Positions 8,508-16,504 of a stretch of 64,000 nt of DNA are shown here, piece by piece (the first letter of the stretch is position 1; the number at the start of each line of letters is the position of its first letter). The position numbers and the translations under genes are program-made. The notes below the pieces were generated by a model. That model was given only the letters and a program-made list of their open reading frames with translations, did not search any database and was not told where the DNA came from. This DNA is from JBMOUD01 sp049319665 (GTDB lineage Bacteria > Pseudomonadota > Gammaproteobacteria > Enterobacterales > Enterobacteriaceae), in assembly GCF_049319665.1 (NCBI RefSeq), contig NZ_JBMOUD010000013.1, positions 1 through 64,000 of the forward strand, read 5' to 3'.

Positions 8508-10358
8508 ATGCCTAAGTACCGTTCCGCTACCACGACGCATGGCCGCAATATGGCCGGTGCCCGCGCTTTATGGCGTGCCACCGGTATGACCGATGATGAC
8601 TTCGGTAAACCAATTATTGCCGTCGTTAACTCCTTTACCCAGTTCGTTCCTGGCCATGTGCACTTGCGTGATCTGGGTAAACTGGTTGCTGAACAGATCG
8701 AAGCATCCGGCGGTGTGGCTAAAGAGTTCAACACCATTGCTGTTGATGACGGGATTGCCATGGGTCATGGCGGCATGCTGTATTCACTGCCTTCTCGTGA
8801 GCTGATTGCAGACTCAGTGGAATACATGGTTAACGCACACTGTGCTGATGCGATGGTGTGTATTTCCAACTGCGACAAAATCACCCCGGGGATGCTGATG
8901 GCTTCCCTGCGTTTGAATATTCCGGTGATCTTTGTTTCCGGCGGCCCGATGGAAGCTGGTAAAACGAAACTGTCTGACAAGATCATCAAACTCGACCTGG
9001 TCGACGCGATGATCCAAGGTGCGAACCCGAACGTCAGCGATGCTGATAGCGAGCAAATCGAACGTTCAGCCTGTCCAACCTGTGGTTCATGTTCCGGTAT
9101 GTTTACCGCCAACTCCATGAACTGCCTGACCGAAGCGCTGGGCCTGTCTCAGCCGGGTAACGGTTCACTGTTGGCCACCCACGCTGACCGCAAAGAATTA
9201 TTCCTGACCGCAGGTCAACGTATTGTTGAGCTGACCAAACGTTATTACGAAAAAGACGATGCCAGCGCATTGCCTCGCAGTATTGCGAGCAAAGCGGCAT
9301 TCGAAAACGCCATGACGCTGGACATCGCGATGGGCGGTTCTACTAACACGGTTCTGCACTTACTAGCCGCGGCGCAGGAAGGCGAAATCGAATTCGATAT
9401 GACCGATATCGATCGCTTGTCTCGCAAAGTGCCTCACCTGTGTAAAGTTGCGCCAAGCACCCAGAAATATCATATGGAAGACGTTCACCGTGCTGGTGGC
9501 GTGTTAGCTATTCTCGGCGAGTTGGACCGTGCAGGTCTGTTGCATCGCGATGTTAAAAATATTCTAGGCCTGTCTCTGTCCGAGACGCTGGATAAATACG
9601 ACATCATGCTGACCAAAGACGAAGCCGTGAAAAAAATGTTCCGCGCTGGCCCGGCAGGTATTCGTACCACGCAGGCATTCTCGCAAGATTGTCGCTGGGA
9701 CACGCTAGACGATGACCGTGCCGAAGGCTGTATTCGTTCTTTAGAACACGCTTTCAGCAAAGACGGTGGTCTTGCAGTGTTGTACGGCAACATTGCTGAA
9801 GCGGGCAGTATTGTTAAAACGGCGGGTGTCGATAAATCTAACCTGACTTTCCGTGGCCCGGCCAAAGTTTATGAAAGCCAGGACACCGCTGTTGAAGCTA
9901 TTTTGGGCGGCAAAGTGGTTGCTGGTGACGTAGTTGTTATCCGCTATGAAGGGCCAAAAGGTGGACCAGGCATGCAAGAAATGCTCTATCCAACTACTTA
10001 TTTGAAATCGATGGGCCTGGGTAAAGAGTGTGCACTGATCACCGACGGTCGTTTCTCCGGCGGGACGTCTGGGCTGTCTATCGGCCACGTTTCTCCTGAA
10101 GCGGGCAGCGGCGGCCTGATCGCCCTGATCAACGATGGCGATATGATTGACATCGATATTCCAAACCGCAGCATGGTTCTGGATGTCTCTGAAAGCGAAT
10201 TGGCGACTCGCCATGAAGCTGAATTGGCACGCGGAGACGCGGCGTGGACGCCGAAAAATCGTGAGCGTCAGGTTTCCTTCGCATTGCGCGCATACGCCAG
10301 CTTGGCGACCAGTGCCGATAAAGGCGCGGTTCGCGACAAGAGTAAGCTGGGAGGCTAA
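8508..10358 (+). CDS. ilvD: Dihydroxy-acid dehydratase
   Basis: The 616-residue Fe-S enzyme dehydrates 2,3-dihydroxy acids to 2-oxo acids in the Ile/Val pathway. Cluster ligands are visible in SNCDKITPGM (near residue 122) and CPTCGSCSGMFTANSMN (near 195). The length equals the E. coli protein. TTGGAGTGAATAGAGC precedes the ATG. The 99-base gap from ilvE contains GGCGGGCGGTG-/CACCGCCCGC, a GC-rich hairpin without a T-run, as expected inside an operon. Confidence 0.98.
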   Translation: MPKYRSATTTHGRNMAGARALWRATGMTDDDFGKPIIAVVNSFTQFVPGHVHLRDLGKLVAEQIEASGGVAKEFNTIAVDDGIAMGHGGMLYSLPSRELIADSVEYMVNAHCADAMVCISNCDKITPGMLMASLRLNIPVIFVSGGPMEAGKTKLSDKIIKLDLVDAMIQGANPNVSDADSEQIERSACPTCGSCSGMFTANSMNCLTEALGLSQPGNGSLLATHADRKELFLTAGQRIVELTKRYYEKDDASALPRSIASKAAFENAMTLDIAMGGSTNTVLHLLAAAQEGEIEFDMTDIDRLSRKVPHLCKVAPSTQKYHMEDVHRAGGVLAILGELDRAGLLHRDVKNILGLSLSETLDKYDIMLTKDEAVKKMFRAGPAGIRTTQAFSQDCRWDTLDDDRAEGCIRSLEHAFSKDGGLAVLYGNIAEAGSIVKTAGVDKSNLTFRGPAKVYESQDTAVEAILGGKVVAGDVVVIRYEGPKGGPGMQEMLYPTTYLKSMGLGKECALITDGRFSGGTSGLSIGHVSPEAGSGGLIALINDGDMIDIDIPNRSMVLDVSESELATRHEAELARGDAAWTPKNRERQVSFALRAYASLATSADKGAVRDKSKLGG

Positions 10359-10363
10359 TTGTC

Positions 10364-11908
10364 ATGGCGGTATCACAACCTTTACCTGAGCAGCCTAGCG
10401 GCGCGGAGTATCTCCGTGCCGTACTGAGCGCGCCGGTTTATGAAGTGGCGCAGGTTACGCCGCTACAGGTGATGGAGAAAATCTCTTCACGACTGGGTAA
10501 TACCATTGTCGTGAAGCGAGAAGACCGTCAGGCGGTGCACAGCTTCAAGTTGCGCGGTGCTTATTCGATGATTGCCGGGTTGAGCGCTGAGCAGGCGGCT
10601 CGCGGCGTTGTTACTGCTTCTGCTGGTAATCACGCGCAAGGTGTGGCGCTATCTGCCAGTAAAAAAGGCATTAAAGCGCTGATTGTGATGCCAGTCGCGA
10701 CGGCTGATATTAAAGTCGATGCAGTACGCAGTTTCGGCGGTGAAGTCCTGTTGCACGGTGCGAACTTTGACGAAGCCAAAGCCAAAGCAGTCGCGTTATC
10801 GCAAGAACAAGGCATGACCTTCGTGCCGCCGTTTGACCACCCGGCAGTGATCGCCGGGCAGGGAACACTGGCGATGGAACTGTTACAGCAAGATGCGCAT
10901 CTTGATCGTATTTTCGTTCCAGTCGGTGGCGGTGGTTTAGCCGCTGGCGTTGCGGTTCTTATCAAGCAACTGATGCCACAGATTAAGATTATTGGCGTTG
11001 AGGCCGAAGATTCTGCCTGCCTGCGGGCTGCGCTGGATGCTGGTGAGCCTGTTGATTTGGCTCGCGTTGGTCTATTTGCTGAAGGTGTCGCGGTCAAACG
11101 TATTGGCAGTGAAACCTTCCGTCTATGTCGTGAATATCTTGATGATGTGATCACTGTAGATAGCGATGCAATTTGTGCCGCGGTAAAAGATATTTTTGAA
11201 GATGTACGAGCCATCGCAGAGCCTTCGGGTGCATTAGCGTTGGCCGGTCTGAAAAAATATGTTCAGCAGCACAATATTCAGGGCGAACGTCTGGCACATA
11301 TCTTGTCGGGTGCTAACGTGAATTTCCACGGCTTGCGCTATGTTTCTGAGCGCTGTGAACTGGGCGAGCAGCGTGAAGCTTTGCTGGCGGTGACTATTCC
11401 TGAACGCAAAGGTAGTTTCCTTAAGTTTTGCCAGTTGCTCGGTGGTCGTTCGGTTACTGAGTTTAACTATCGCTATGCGGATGATGCCAATGCCTGCATT
11501 TTTGTCGGTGTGCGTTTAACTCGCGGCAACGCTGAGCGTAAAGAGATCATCGATGAATTGCAGCAAGATGGTTATCAGGTGGTCGATTTGTCGGATGACG
11601 AAATGGCCAAGCTGCATGTGCGTTATATGGTCGGTGGTCGTCCGAGCAAACCGCTGCGTGAGCGCTTATACAGTTTTGAATTCCCTGAATCACCGGGCGC
11701 GCTGCTGAAGTTCCTGCAAACACTGGGGACGCATTGGAATATTTCGCTGTTCCATTATCGTAGTCACGGCACTGATTTTGGTCGCGTGTTGGCGGCATTT
11801 GAGCTGACAGAGCAGGAGCCGGAGTTTGAGCAAAATCTCTCGGCGCTGGGCTATGACTGTCACGATGAAAGTAATAATCCGGCTTTTCGCTTCTTTTTGG
11901 CGGGCTAA
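10364..11908 (+). CDS. ilvA: Threonine deaminase, biosynthetic
   Basis: The 514-residue PLP enzyme converts threonine to 2-oxobutyrate, the first step to isoleucine, and is inhibited by isoleucine. The PLP lysine is K62 in VHSFKLRGAY, and the phosphate-binding loop is VGGGGLAAG. The two ACT-like regulatory domains fill the part after about residue 335. It starts five bases after the ilvD stop and closes the operon. Confidence 0.98.
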   Translation: MAVSQPLPEQPSGAEYLRAVLSAPVYEVAQVTPLQVMEKISSRLGNTIVVKREDRQAVHSFKLRGAYSMIAGLSAEQAARGVVTASAGNHAQGVALSASKKGIKALIVMPVATADIKVDAVRSFGGEVLLHGANFDEAKAKAVALSQEQGMTFVPPFDHPAVIAGQGTLAMELLQQDAHLDRIFVPVGGGGLAAGVAVLIKQLMPQIKIIGVEAEDSACLRAALDAGEPVDLARVGLFAEGVAVKRIGSETFRLCREYLDDVITVDSDAICAAVKDIFEDVRAIAEPSGALALAGLKKYVQQHNIQGERLAHILSGANVNFHGLRYVSERCELGEQREALLAVTIPERKGSFLKFCQLLGGRSVTEFNYRYADDANACIFVGVRLTRGNAERKEIIDELQQDGYQVVDLSDDEMAKLHVRYMVGGRPSKPLRERLYSFEFPESPGALLKFLQTLGTHWNISLFHYRSHGTDFGRVLAAFELTEQEPEFEQNLSALGYDCHDESNNPAFRFFLAG

Positions 11909-11919
11909 TGATGCAATGA

Positions 11920-11948
11920 AACGGGCCATTATTTAGGCCCGTTTTTTT
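11920..11948 (+). terminator. Terminator of ilvGMEDA
   Basis: ACGGGCC (11921-11927) pairs with GGCCCGT (11936-11942), followed by seven T. It lies 12 bases after ilvA, and ilvY converges on it. Confidence 0.9.
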
Positions 11949-11970
11949 ATCGCGTTTTAGCTCTCTTTCG

Positions 11971-12858
11971 TTAGCGAGAGAGAAGATGCCAGAACGCATT
12001 AATCAGAGGCTCGTTCAGGCGTTTTTTCTGCAAGCAGACGCCAAGATCGAAAGGCGCGCCACCGGCAACATTGTCGAGAATCGAAATACGGTTACGTACC
12101 GGTTCCGGGCTGTTATCGACGACCACTGCGGGGATAAGAGCAATACCACAGCCCAATGCCACCATCGAGACAATGGCCTCATGACCAGAAACCGTGGCAT
12201 AGATTAATGGGGCAAGCAGGCGGTGGTGCTTAAACCAGGTATCGATACGTTTTCTCGCCGGGCCGTGTTCCGGCAGGATAAAGGGAATTTGCGACCAGTC
12301 AGGATGGGGCTGACTCACTTGCGTACGCACTGCGCAAGGCAGCGAAGGGGCAATCAATATCATCGGAATTTCACCGATTTTAGTGAAATCGATGCTGCCA
12401 GGTAAGTTCTCTGGTCGCCCGGCAATCGCTAAATCCGCCTCGGTGGATTGGATTTTTTCTACCGCATCGGCCGGATCGCCAGTCGTCAGTTTTATTTCGA
12501 CTAGCGGATGTTGAGCGCGGAAGGCATCAAGGATCGGCGGCATATGGCTATAAGCGGCGGTCACCGAACAGAATAGATGCAGCTCACCGCTCAATGCTGG
12601 GCCACTTTGTCCCAAAGAACTACGCAGTTGCTGGTATTGCATCAGCGTCTGTTGGGCAAAAAGTTTGAGTTGCTCGCCGGCATCGGTGAGCTGCACCGTG
12701 CGATTATCGCGTTGGAAAAGTGGCTGAGCCAGTTCCTCCTCCAGCCGTTGAATTTGCCGGGAAAGCGTCGATGGACTGACGTACATCGCTTTGGCTGAAC
12801 GCCCGAAATGACGGCTTTCGGCCAAATGTAAGAAAAGCTTGAGATCACGTAAGTCCAT
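11971..12858 (-). CDS. ilvY: LysR-type regulator IlvY
   Basis: The 295-residue LysR activator has its helix-turn-helix within residues 1-60 (SRHFGRSAKAMYVSPSTLSR) and an effector domain after residue 90. In E. coli IlvY binds acetolactate or acetohydroxybutyrate and activates the divergent ilvC gene. The divergent arrangement and a TTGCA-N5-TGCAA palindrome in the intergenic region fit this. The length is close to the 297 residues of E. coli. Confidence 0.96.
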   Translation of the reverse strand: MDLRDLKLFLHLAESRHFGRSAKAMYVSPSTLSRQIQRLEEELAQPLFQRDNRTVQLTDAGEQLKLFAQQTLMQYQQLRSSLGQSGPALSGELHLFCSVTAAYSHMPPILDAFRAQHPLVEIKLTTGDPADAVEKIQSTEADLAIAGRPENLPGSIDFTKIGEIPMILIAPSLPCAVRTQVSQPHPDWSQIPFILPEHGPARKRIDTWFKHHRLLAPLIYATVSGHEAIVSMVALGCGIALIPAVVVDNSPEPVRNRISILDNVAGGAPFDLGVCLQKKRLNEPLINAFWHLLSR

Positions 12859-12904
12859 AATGAGTACCGGGCGATAACGCTAGTTGACTGAACAAAAGAG
12901 TACG

Positions 12905-12919
12905 TTGCATAAATTGCAA
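12905..12919. promoter_or_regulatory. Probable IlvY operator between ilvY and ilvC
   Basis: TTGCATAAATTGCAA is a perfect palindrome (TTGCA, five bases, TGCAA) in the 185-base divergent region. Its location and LysR-type form (T-N11-A) fit an IlvY binding site. A second TTGCA-like half site was not found with confidence. Confidence 0.65.
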
Positions 12920-13043
12920 TGACATCTTCGTAATATATCAATTTAAGCAATATCCCGCATGACATATAGTGTTTTTACAGCGTTCCACGGCACTGCCGAT
13001 ACGCACCAAAATAACAATATCTAACCTTGAACGGAGTATTACG

Positions 13044-14519
13044 ATGGCTAACTATTTCAACACCTTGAACCTGCGTCAGCAGTTGGCGCAATTGGGTAAG
13101 TGTCGCTTCATGTCCCGCGATGAATTCGCAGACGAAGCTAGCTTCCTGAAAGGTAAGAAAGTCGTGATTGTTGGTTGTGGCGCACAGGGTTTGAACCAAG
13201 GTCTGAACATGCGTGACTCCGGCCTGGATGTATCCTATACCTTGCGTGCTGAAGCGATTGCTGAGAAGCGTGCTTCATGGCGTAAAGCGACCGAAAACGG
13301 CTTTAAAGTTGGCACCTACGAAGAATTGATCCCGCAGGCTGACCTGGTGGTTAACCTGACGCCAGACAAACAACACAGCTCAGTCGTTAAAGCAGTACAG
13401 CCGCTGATGAAAGATGGCGCAACGCTGGGTTACTCACACGGCTTCAACATCGTTGAAGTGGGCGAGCAAATTCGTAAAGACATCACCGTAGTGATGGTCG
13501 CACCTAAATGTCCAGGTACCGAAGTTCGCGAAGAATACAAACGTGGTTTTGGCGTACCAACGCTGATTGCTGTTCACCCAGAAAACGACCCTAAAGGCGA
13601 AGGCATGGCCATTGCTAAAGCCTGGGCTGCAGCGACCGGTGGTCACCGTGCTGGCGTTCTGGAATCTTCTTTCGTTGCTGAAGTTAAATCTGACCTGATG
13701 GGTGAGCAAACTATCCTGTGTGGTATGTTGCAGGCTGGTTCTCTGCTGTGCTTCGATAAGCTGGTGGCTGACGGCGTTGATGCTGCATATGCAGAAAAAC
13801 TGCTGCAATTCGGTTGGGAAACTATCACCGAAGCGCTGAAACAAGGCGGCATCACGCTGATGATGGATCGCTTGTCTAACCCGGCTAAACTACGTGCATT
13901 CGCGCTGTCTGAGCAGCTGAAAGGCATTATGGCTCCACTGTTCCAGAAACACATGGATGACATCATCTCTGGTGCGTTCTCTGGCGGCATGATGGCTGAC
14001 TGGGCTAATGATGATAAAAACTTGCTGACCTGGCGTGAAGAGACTGGCGCGAGCGCATTTGAAAACGCACCACAGTTTGAAGGCAAAATCTCTGAGCAAG
14101 AGTACTTCGACCACGGCGTGCTGATGATTGCAATGGTTAAAGCGGGCGTTGAGTTGGCATTCGAAACTATGGTGTCTTCTGGCATCATCGAAGAGTCTGC
14201 TTACTATGAATCTCTGCATGAACTGCCATTGATTGCCAACACCATTGCTCGTAAGCGTCTGTATGAAATGAACGTGGTTATCTCTGACACGGCAGAATAC
14301 GGTAACTACCTGTTCGCTAACGCTGCTGTGCCATTGCTGAAAGATTTCATGACTACGCTGCAAGCTGGCGACCTGGGTAAATCTGTTGCTACTGCCGCGG
14401 TTGATAACGCGCAACTGCGTGACGTGAACGAAGCGATTCGTAGCCATGCGATTGAAGCGGTAGGCCACAAACTGCGCGGCTACATGACCGACATGAAACG
14501 TATCGCAGTCGCGGGCTAA
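13044..14519 (+). CDS. ilvC: Ketol-acid reductoisomerase (class II)
   Basis: The 491-residue NADPH enzyme rearranges and reduces acetolactate or acetohydroxybutyrate. The Rossmann motif GCGAQGLNQG lies near residue 45. The length is that of the long class II form, with duplicated C-terminal knotted domain. The ATG at 13044 gives MANYFNTLNLRQQL as in E. coli and has ACGGAG upstream; the in-frame start at 12969 is not supported. The gene is divergent from its activator gene ilvY. Confidence 0.98.
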   Translation: MANYFNTLNLRQQLAQLGKCRFMSRDEFADEASFLKGKKVVIVGCGAQGLNQGLNMRDSGLDVSYTLRAEAIAEKRASWRKATENGFKVGTYEELIPQADLVVNLTPDKQHSSVVKAVQPLMKDGATLGYSHGFNIVEVGEQIRKDITVVMVAPKCPGTEVREEYKRGFGVPTLIAVHPENDPKGEGMAIAKAWAAATGGHRAGVLESSFVAEVKSDLMGEQTILCGMLQAGSLLCFDKLVADGVDAAYAEKLLQFGWETITEALKQGGITLMMDRLSNPAKLRAFALSEQLKGIMAPLFQKHMDDIISGAFSGGMMADWANDDKNLLTWREETGASAFENAPQFEGKISEQEYFDHGVLMIAMVKAGVELAFETMVSSGIIEESAYYESLHELPLIANTIARKRLYEMNVVISDTAEYGNYLFANAAVPLLKDFMTTLQAGDLGKSVATAAVDNAQLRDVNEAIRSHAIEAVGHKLRGYMTDMKRIAVAG

Positions 14520-14573
14520 TGTCAGCGCTAGCGATTCGTTTTTGCTAACTGTTCTTGCTAACAGATAGCATGT

Positions 14574-14602
14574 AAAAAGCACCGCTTTGGCGGTGCTTTT
14601 TT
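14574..14602. terminator. Terminator after ilvC
   Basis: AAAGCACCGC and GCGGTGCTTT pair around TTTG, flanked by an A-run and a T-run, so it can serve ilvC and the converging ppiC. Confidence 0.95.
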
Positions 14603-14628
14603 ATGTCATTAATAAGCTAATGAAGCAA

Positions 14629-14925
14629 TTAGTTGCGATATAACACCTTGATAATATGGTAGCCAAATTGGGTTTTTACTGGCCCGGTTGGCTTGAGCAC
14701 TTCACAGCTGAAGACCACTTTATCGAAAGCTGGCACCATATCTCCTTTACGGAACTCGCCTAAAGAACCGCCGTTACGTTTTGACGGACAGCTCGAGTAT
14801 TTCCGAGCCAGCGTATCAAAACTGACGCCGCGTTTGAGCTTGGTCAGTAGTTCGTTAGCCAATGCTTCGTTATCCACCAGGATATGGAGTGCAGAGGCTG
14901 TTTTCGCCATCTTGTTGGTTACCAT
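14629..14925 (-). CDS. ppiC: Parvulin-type peptidyl-prolyl isomerase PpiC
   Basis: This small cytoplasmic parvulin catalyses cis-trans isomerisation before proline. The fold signature GGSLGEFRKGDMVPAFDKVV and the C-terminal QFGYHIIKV are present. The ATG at 14925 gives 98 residues and has AAAGG seven bases upstream. The family start MAKTASALHILV is at 14910 (93 residues) but has no clear Shine-Dalgarno sequence, so the longer start is preferred on that ground alone. Confidence 0.92.
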   Translation of the reverse strand: MVTNKMAKTASALHILVDNEALANELLTKLKRGVSFDTLARKYSSCPSKRNGGSLGEFRKGDMVPAFDKVVFSCEVLKPTGPVKTQFGYHIIKVLYRN

Positions 14926-15120
14926 TGTTTTGCCTTTTGCTTCTTAATTTTTGCCCATTATACCTGCTCGATAACTATTCTCAGCAACAAACAATCTCTG
15001 CAATAACCAAGTCATTCTCCTTTCTGCGCACGTCTCGTTTTTTGCTTTTGTGTCTTGATGTGACTGCTTTATGAGCAATGTGTGCTTGTCGATATTGACC
15101 AATTATCATACACCGAGTAG

Positions 15121-15138
15121 TTGTTAAGATATTAACAA
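15121..15138. promoter_or_regulatory. Palindromic operator candidate upstream of the NTF2-like gene
   Basis: TTGTTAA (15121-15127), GATA, TTAACAA (15132-15138) is a perfect 7-base inverted repeat 57 bases before the NTF2-like start. Such a short AT-rich palindrome suits a dimeric repressor. The regulator is not identifiable here. Confidence 0.5.
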
Positions 15139-15194
15139 TGTCTGGATGTGTGAAATATGTGTTAGATGCCATTTGGTTTAGGCTCGGAGGAACT

Positions 15195-15563
15195 ATGCAA
15201 AATGATAATAGAATCGATGAGGTGAAAGCCTGTGTGCATGCTTATTTTACTGGTATGTATCAGCGAGATTTATCGCTGCTTGCTGATAGTTTTCACCCGG
15301 ACGCCTGGCTGTTTGGTTATATCAATGGTGAGTTCGAGCGCCTTTCCGTCGCACAATGGCTAGATAAATTAGCTCAAGCTCCGATCCCTGCTGAGCGGGG
15401 AGAAAATTTCAAAATGCACATTATTGCGATGGATATTACTGAACGTATTGCCTCGGTCAAAGTTTATAACTTCCTGCATGACATGGCGTTTATTGATTAT
15501 TTATCGCTGCTGAAAACGGCGGATGGTTGGTGCATCGTCAATAAAACCTTCGCGCAGTTTTAG
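15195..15563 (+). CDS. NTF2-like (SnoaL/lumazine-binding-type) protein
   Basis: The 122-residue protein has the pattern of the NTF2-like fold: an N-terminal helix (VKACVHAYFTGMYQRDLSLL), a DAWLFGYINGEF strand pair and a C-terminal WCIVNKTFAQF strand. Members include nuclear transport factor 2-like hydrolases and proteins of unknown function, so no reaction is assigned. GGAGGAACT gives a strong ribosome binding site for the ATG at 15195. It precedes the MoaF-like gene by 50 bases, and the pair is probably co-transcribed. E. coli K-12 has no counterpart between ppiC and rep. Confidence 0.7.
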   Translation: MQNDNRIDEVKACVHAYFTGMYQRDLSLLADSFHPDAWLFGYINGEFERLSVAQWLDKLAQAPIPAERGENFKMHIIAMDITERIASVKVYNFLHDMAFIDYLSLLKTADGWCIVNKTFAQF

Positions 15564-15613
15564 CAGGGTTCCTTCTTTAATAAGGTGTTGATTTGCAAAC
15601 CTAAGGAAAAATT

Positions 15614-16423
15614 ATGTCTCTTCCAAATGTTCTCAGTGCGTTAGCTGAACCGGGCTGGAAAAACTATGACGATTTTGCTCAAGGTATTGATACCAATCGA
15701 CTGCCATCGACTCATCACTGGCAGGGGAAGGGGTTTACAATAGTGTTTGAAGAGGGACAAACTCTACGCTTGGCGTTTTTAAGTGGCGATCTCCATCAGG
15801 TGCGCTGGGAATCGGGCAATGAGCAAGGCGTCGACTTCTATGATGAAGTCTGCACCTCCGAGTCGCATTATTTCTTCAGTGTGCAGTTTGCCGCTAAGCC
15901 CGATGAGTGTTTGGTGCTGGTCGTTAATACGCAAACGCGACGGGTACTCGCTGTGCGTTGTAAGCTCCTTAGCGCTGAACAAGCCACAGGAGGATCGAGA
16001 CTGGCACAACGTTTTATGGCCGGATATATCGAAGGTGAAACGCCACAGGGCATGGTGCCCGCACTCACGCGAGAATTGATTGGTTATCGTGCTCTGAATA
16101 TTTACAGCCCTAACCATTATTACGAGCATTTCTACGTTAACTCAGAACGTTACGCCTGGCAGAATTTGCGCGGTGAACAGTTTGGCCACGGCGATATGGA
16201 TTATGCTACCTACTATAAATTTTCGCCGGATAAGTATTTGTTCAGTTTCAGGGAAAAAATCATTCCGGTATGTTCGGTCTTCTTTTTTGATTATCAGCTA
16301 GGGCGTTGTACCGGTATTTTTATGGGGGTTGCGGCGTCTGGTGAGATACAAATCCGGCCGGCCGGCGCTTTTATCTCCAAAATGAGTTTTAACTGTTATC
16401 CCGTCGGCGTTGCGCCACTGTGA
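15614..16423 (+). CDS. MoaF-like protein
   Basis: The 269-residue protein resembles the MoaF family, named in Klebsiella for a gene in a monoamine (moa) operon and labelled molybdenum cofactor biosynthesis F in databases. Two beta-rich halves are visible: residues about 1-120, and a second half with TRELIGYRALNIYSPNHYYEHFY and SVFFFDYQLGRCTGIFMG. Function is not established, and there is no sign that it acts in molybdenum cofactor synthesis. AAGGA precedes the start. It follows the NTF2-like gene and is followed by rep, which has its own -10-like TTATACT upstream. Confidence 0.72.
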   Translation: MSLPNVLSALAEPGWKNYDDFAQGIDTNRLPSTHHWQGKGFTIVFEEGQTLRLAFLSGDLHQVRWESGNEQGVDFYDEVCTSESHYFFSVQFAAKPDECLVLVVNTQTRRVLAVRCKLLSAEQATGGSRLAQRFMAGYIEGETPQGMVPALTRELIGYRALNIYSPNHYYEHFYVNSERYAWQNLRGEQFGHGDMDYATYYKFSPDKYLFSFREKIIPVCSVFFFDYQLGRCTGIFMGVAASGEIQIRPAGAFISKMSFNCYPVGVAPL

Positions 16424-16504
16424 AGGGAATGGGCGGTCGGTACTCCATCAGCAAGCGATGTTTGTTATACTCGCCGCCTGTTCTTTATCTGAGTGCTACC
16501 CGTT

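Noticed and set aside
8089..8589. 166-codon ORF in another frame of ilvE running into ilvD
   Set aside because: A shadow of two well-recognised genes, with no family resemblance.
10630..11214. 194-codon minus-strand ORF opposite ilvA
   Set aside because: Low-complexity Ser/Ala/Pro-rich translation opposite a conserved gene.
13434..14582. Long minus-strand ORFs inside ilvC (136, 181 and 230 codons)
   Set aside because: They lie opposite the highly conserved ilvC gene and arise from its biased codon use; no start signals or domains.
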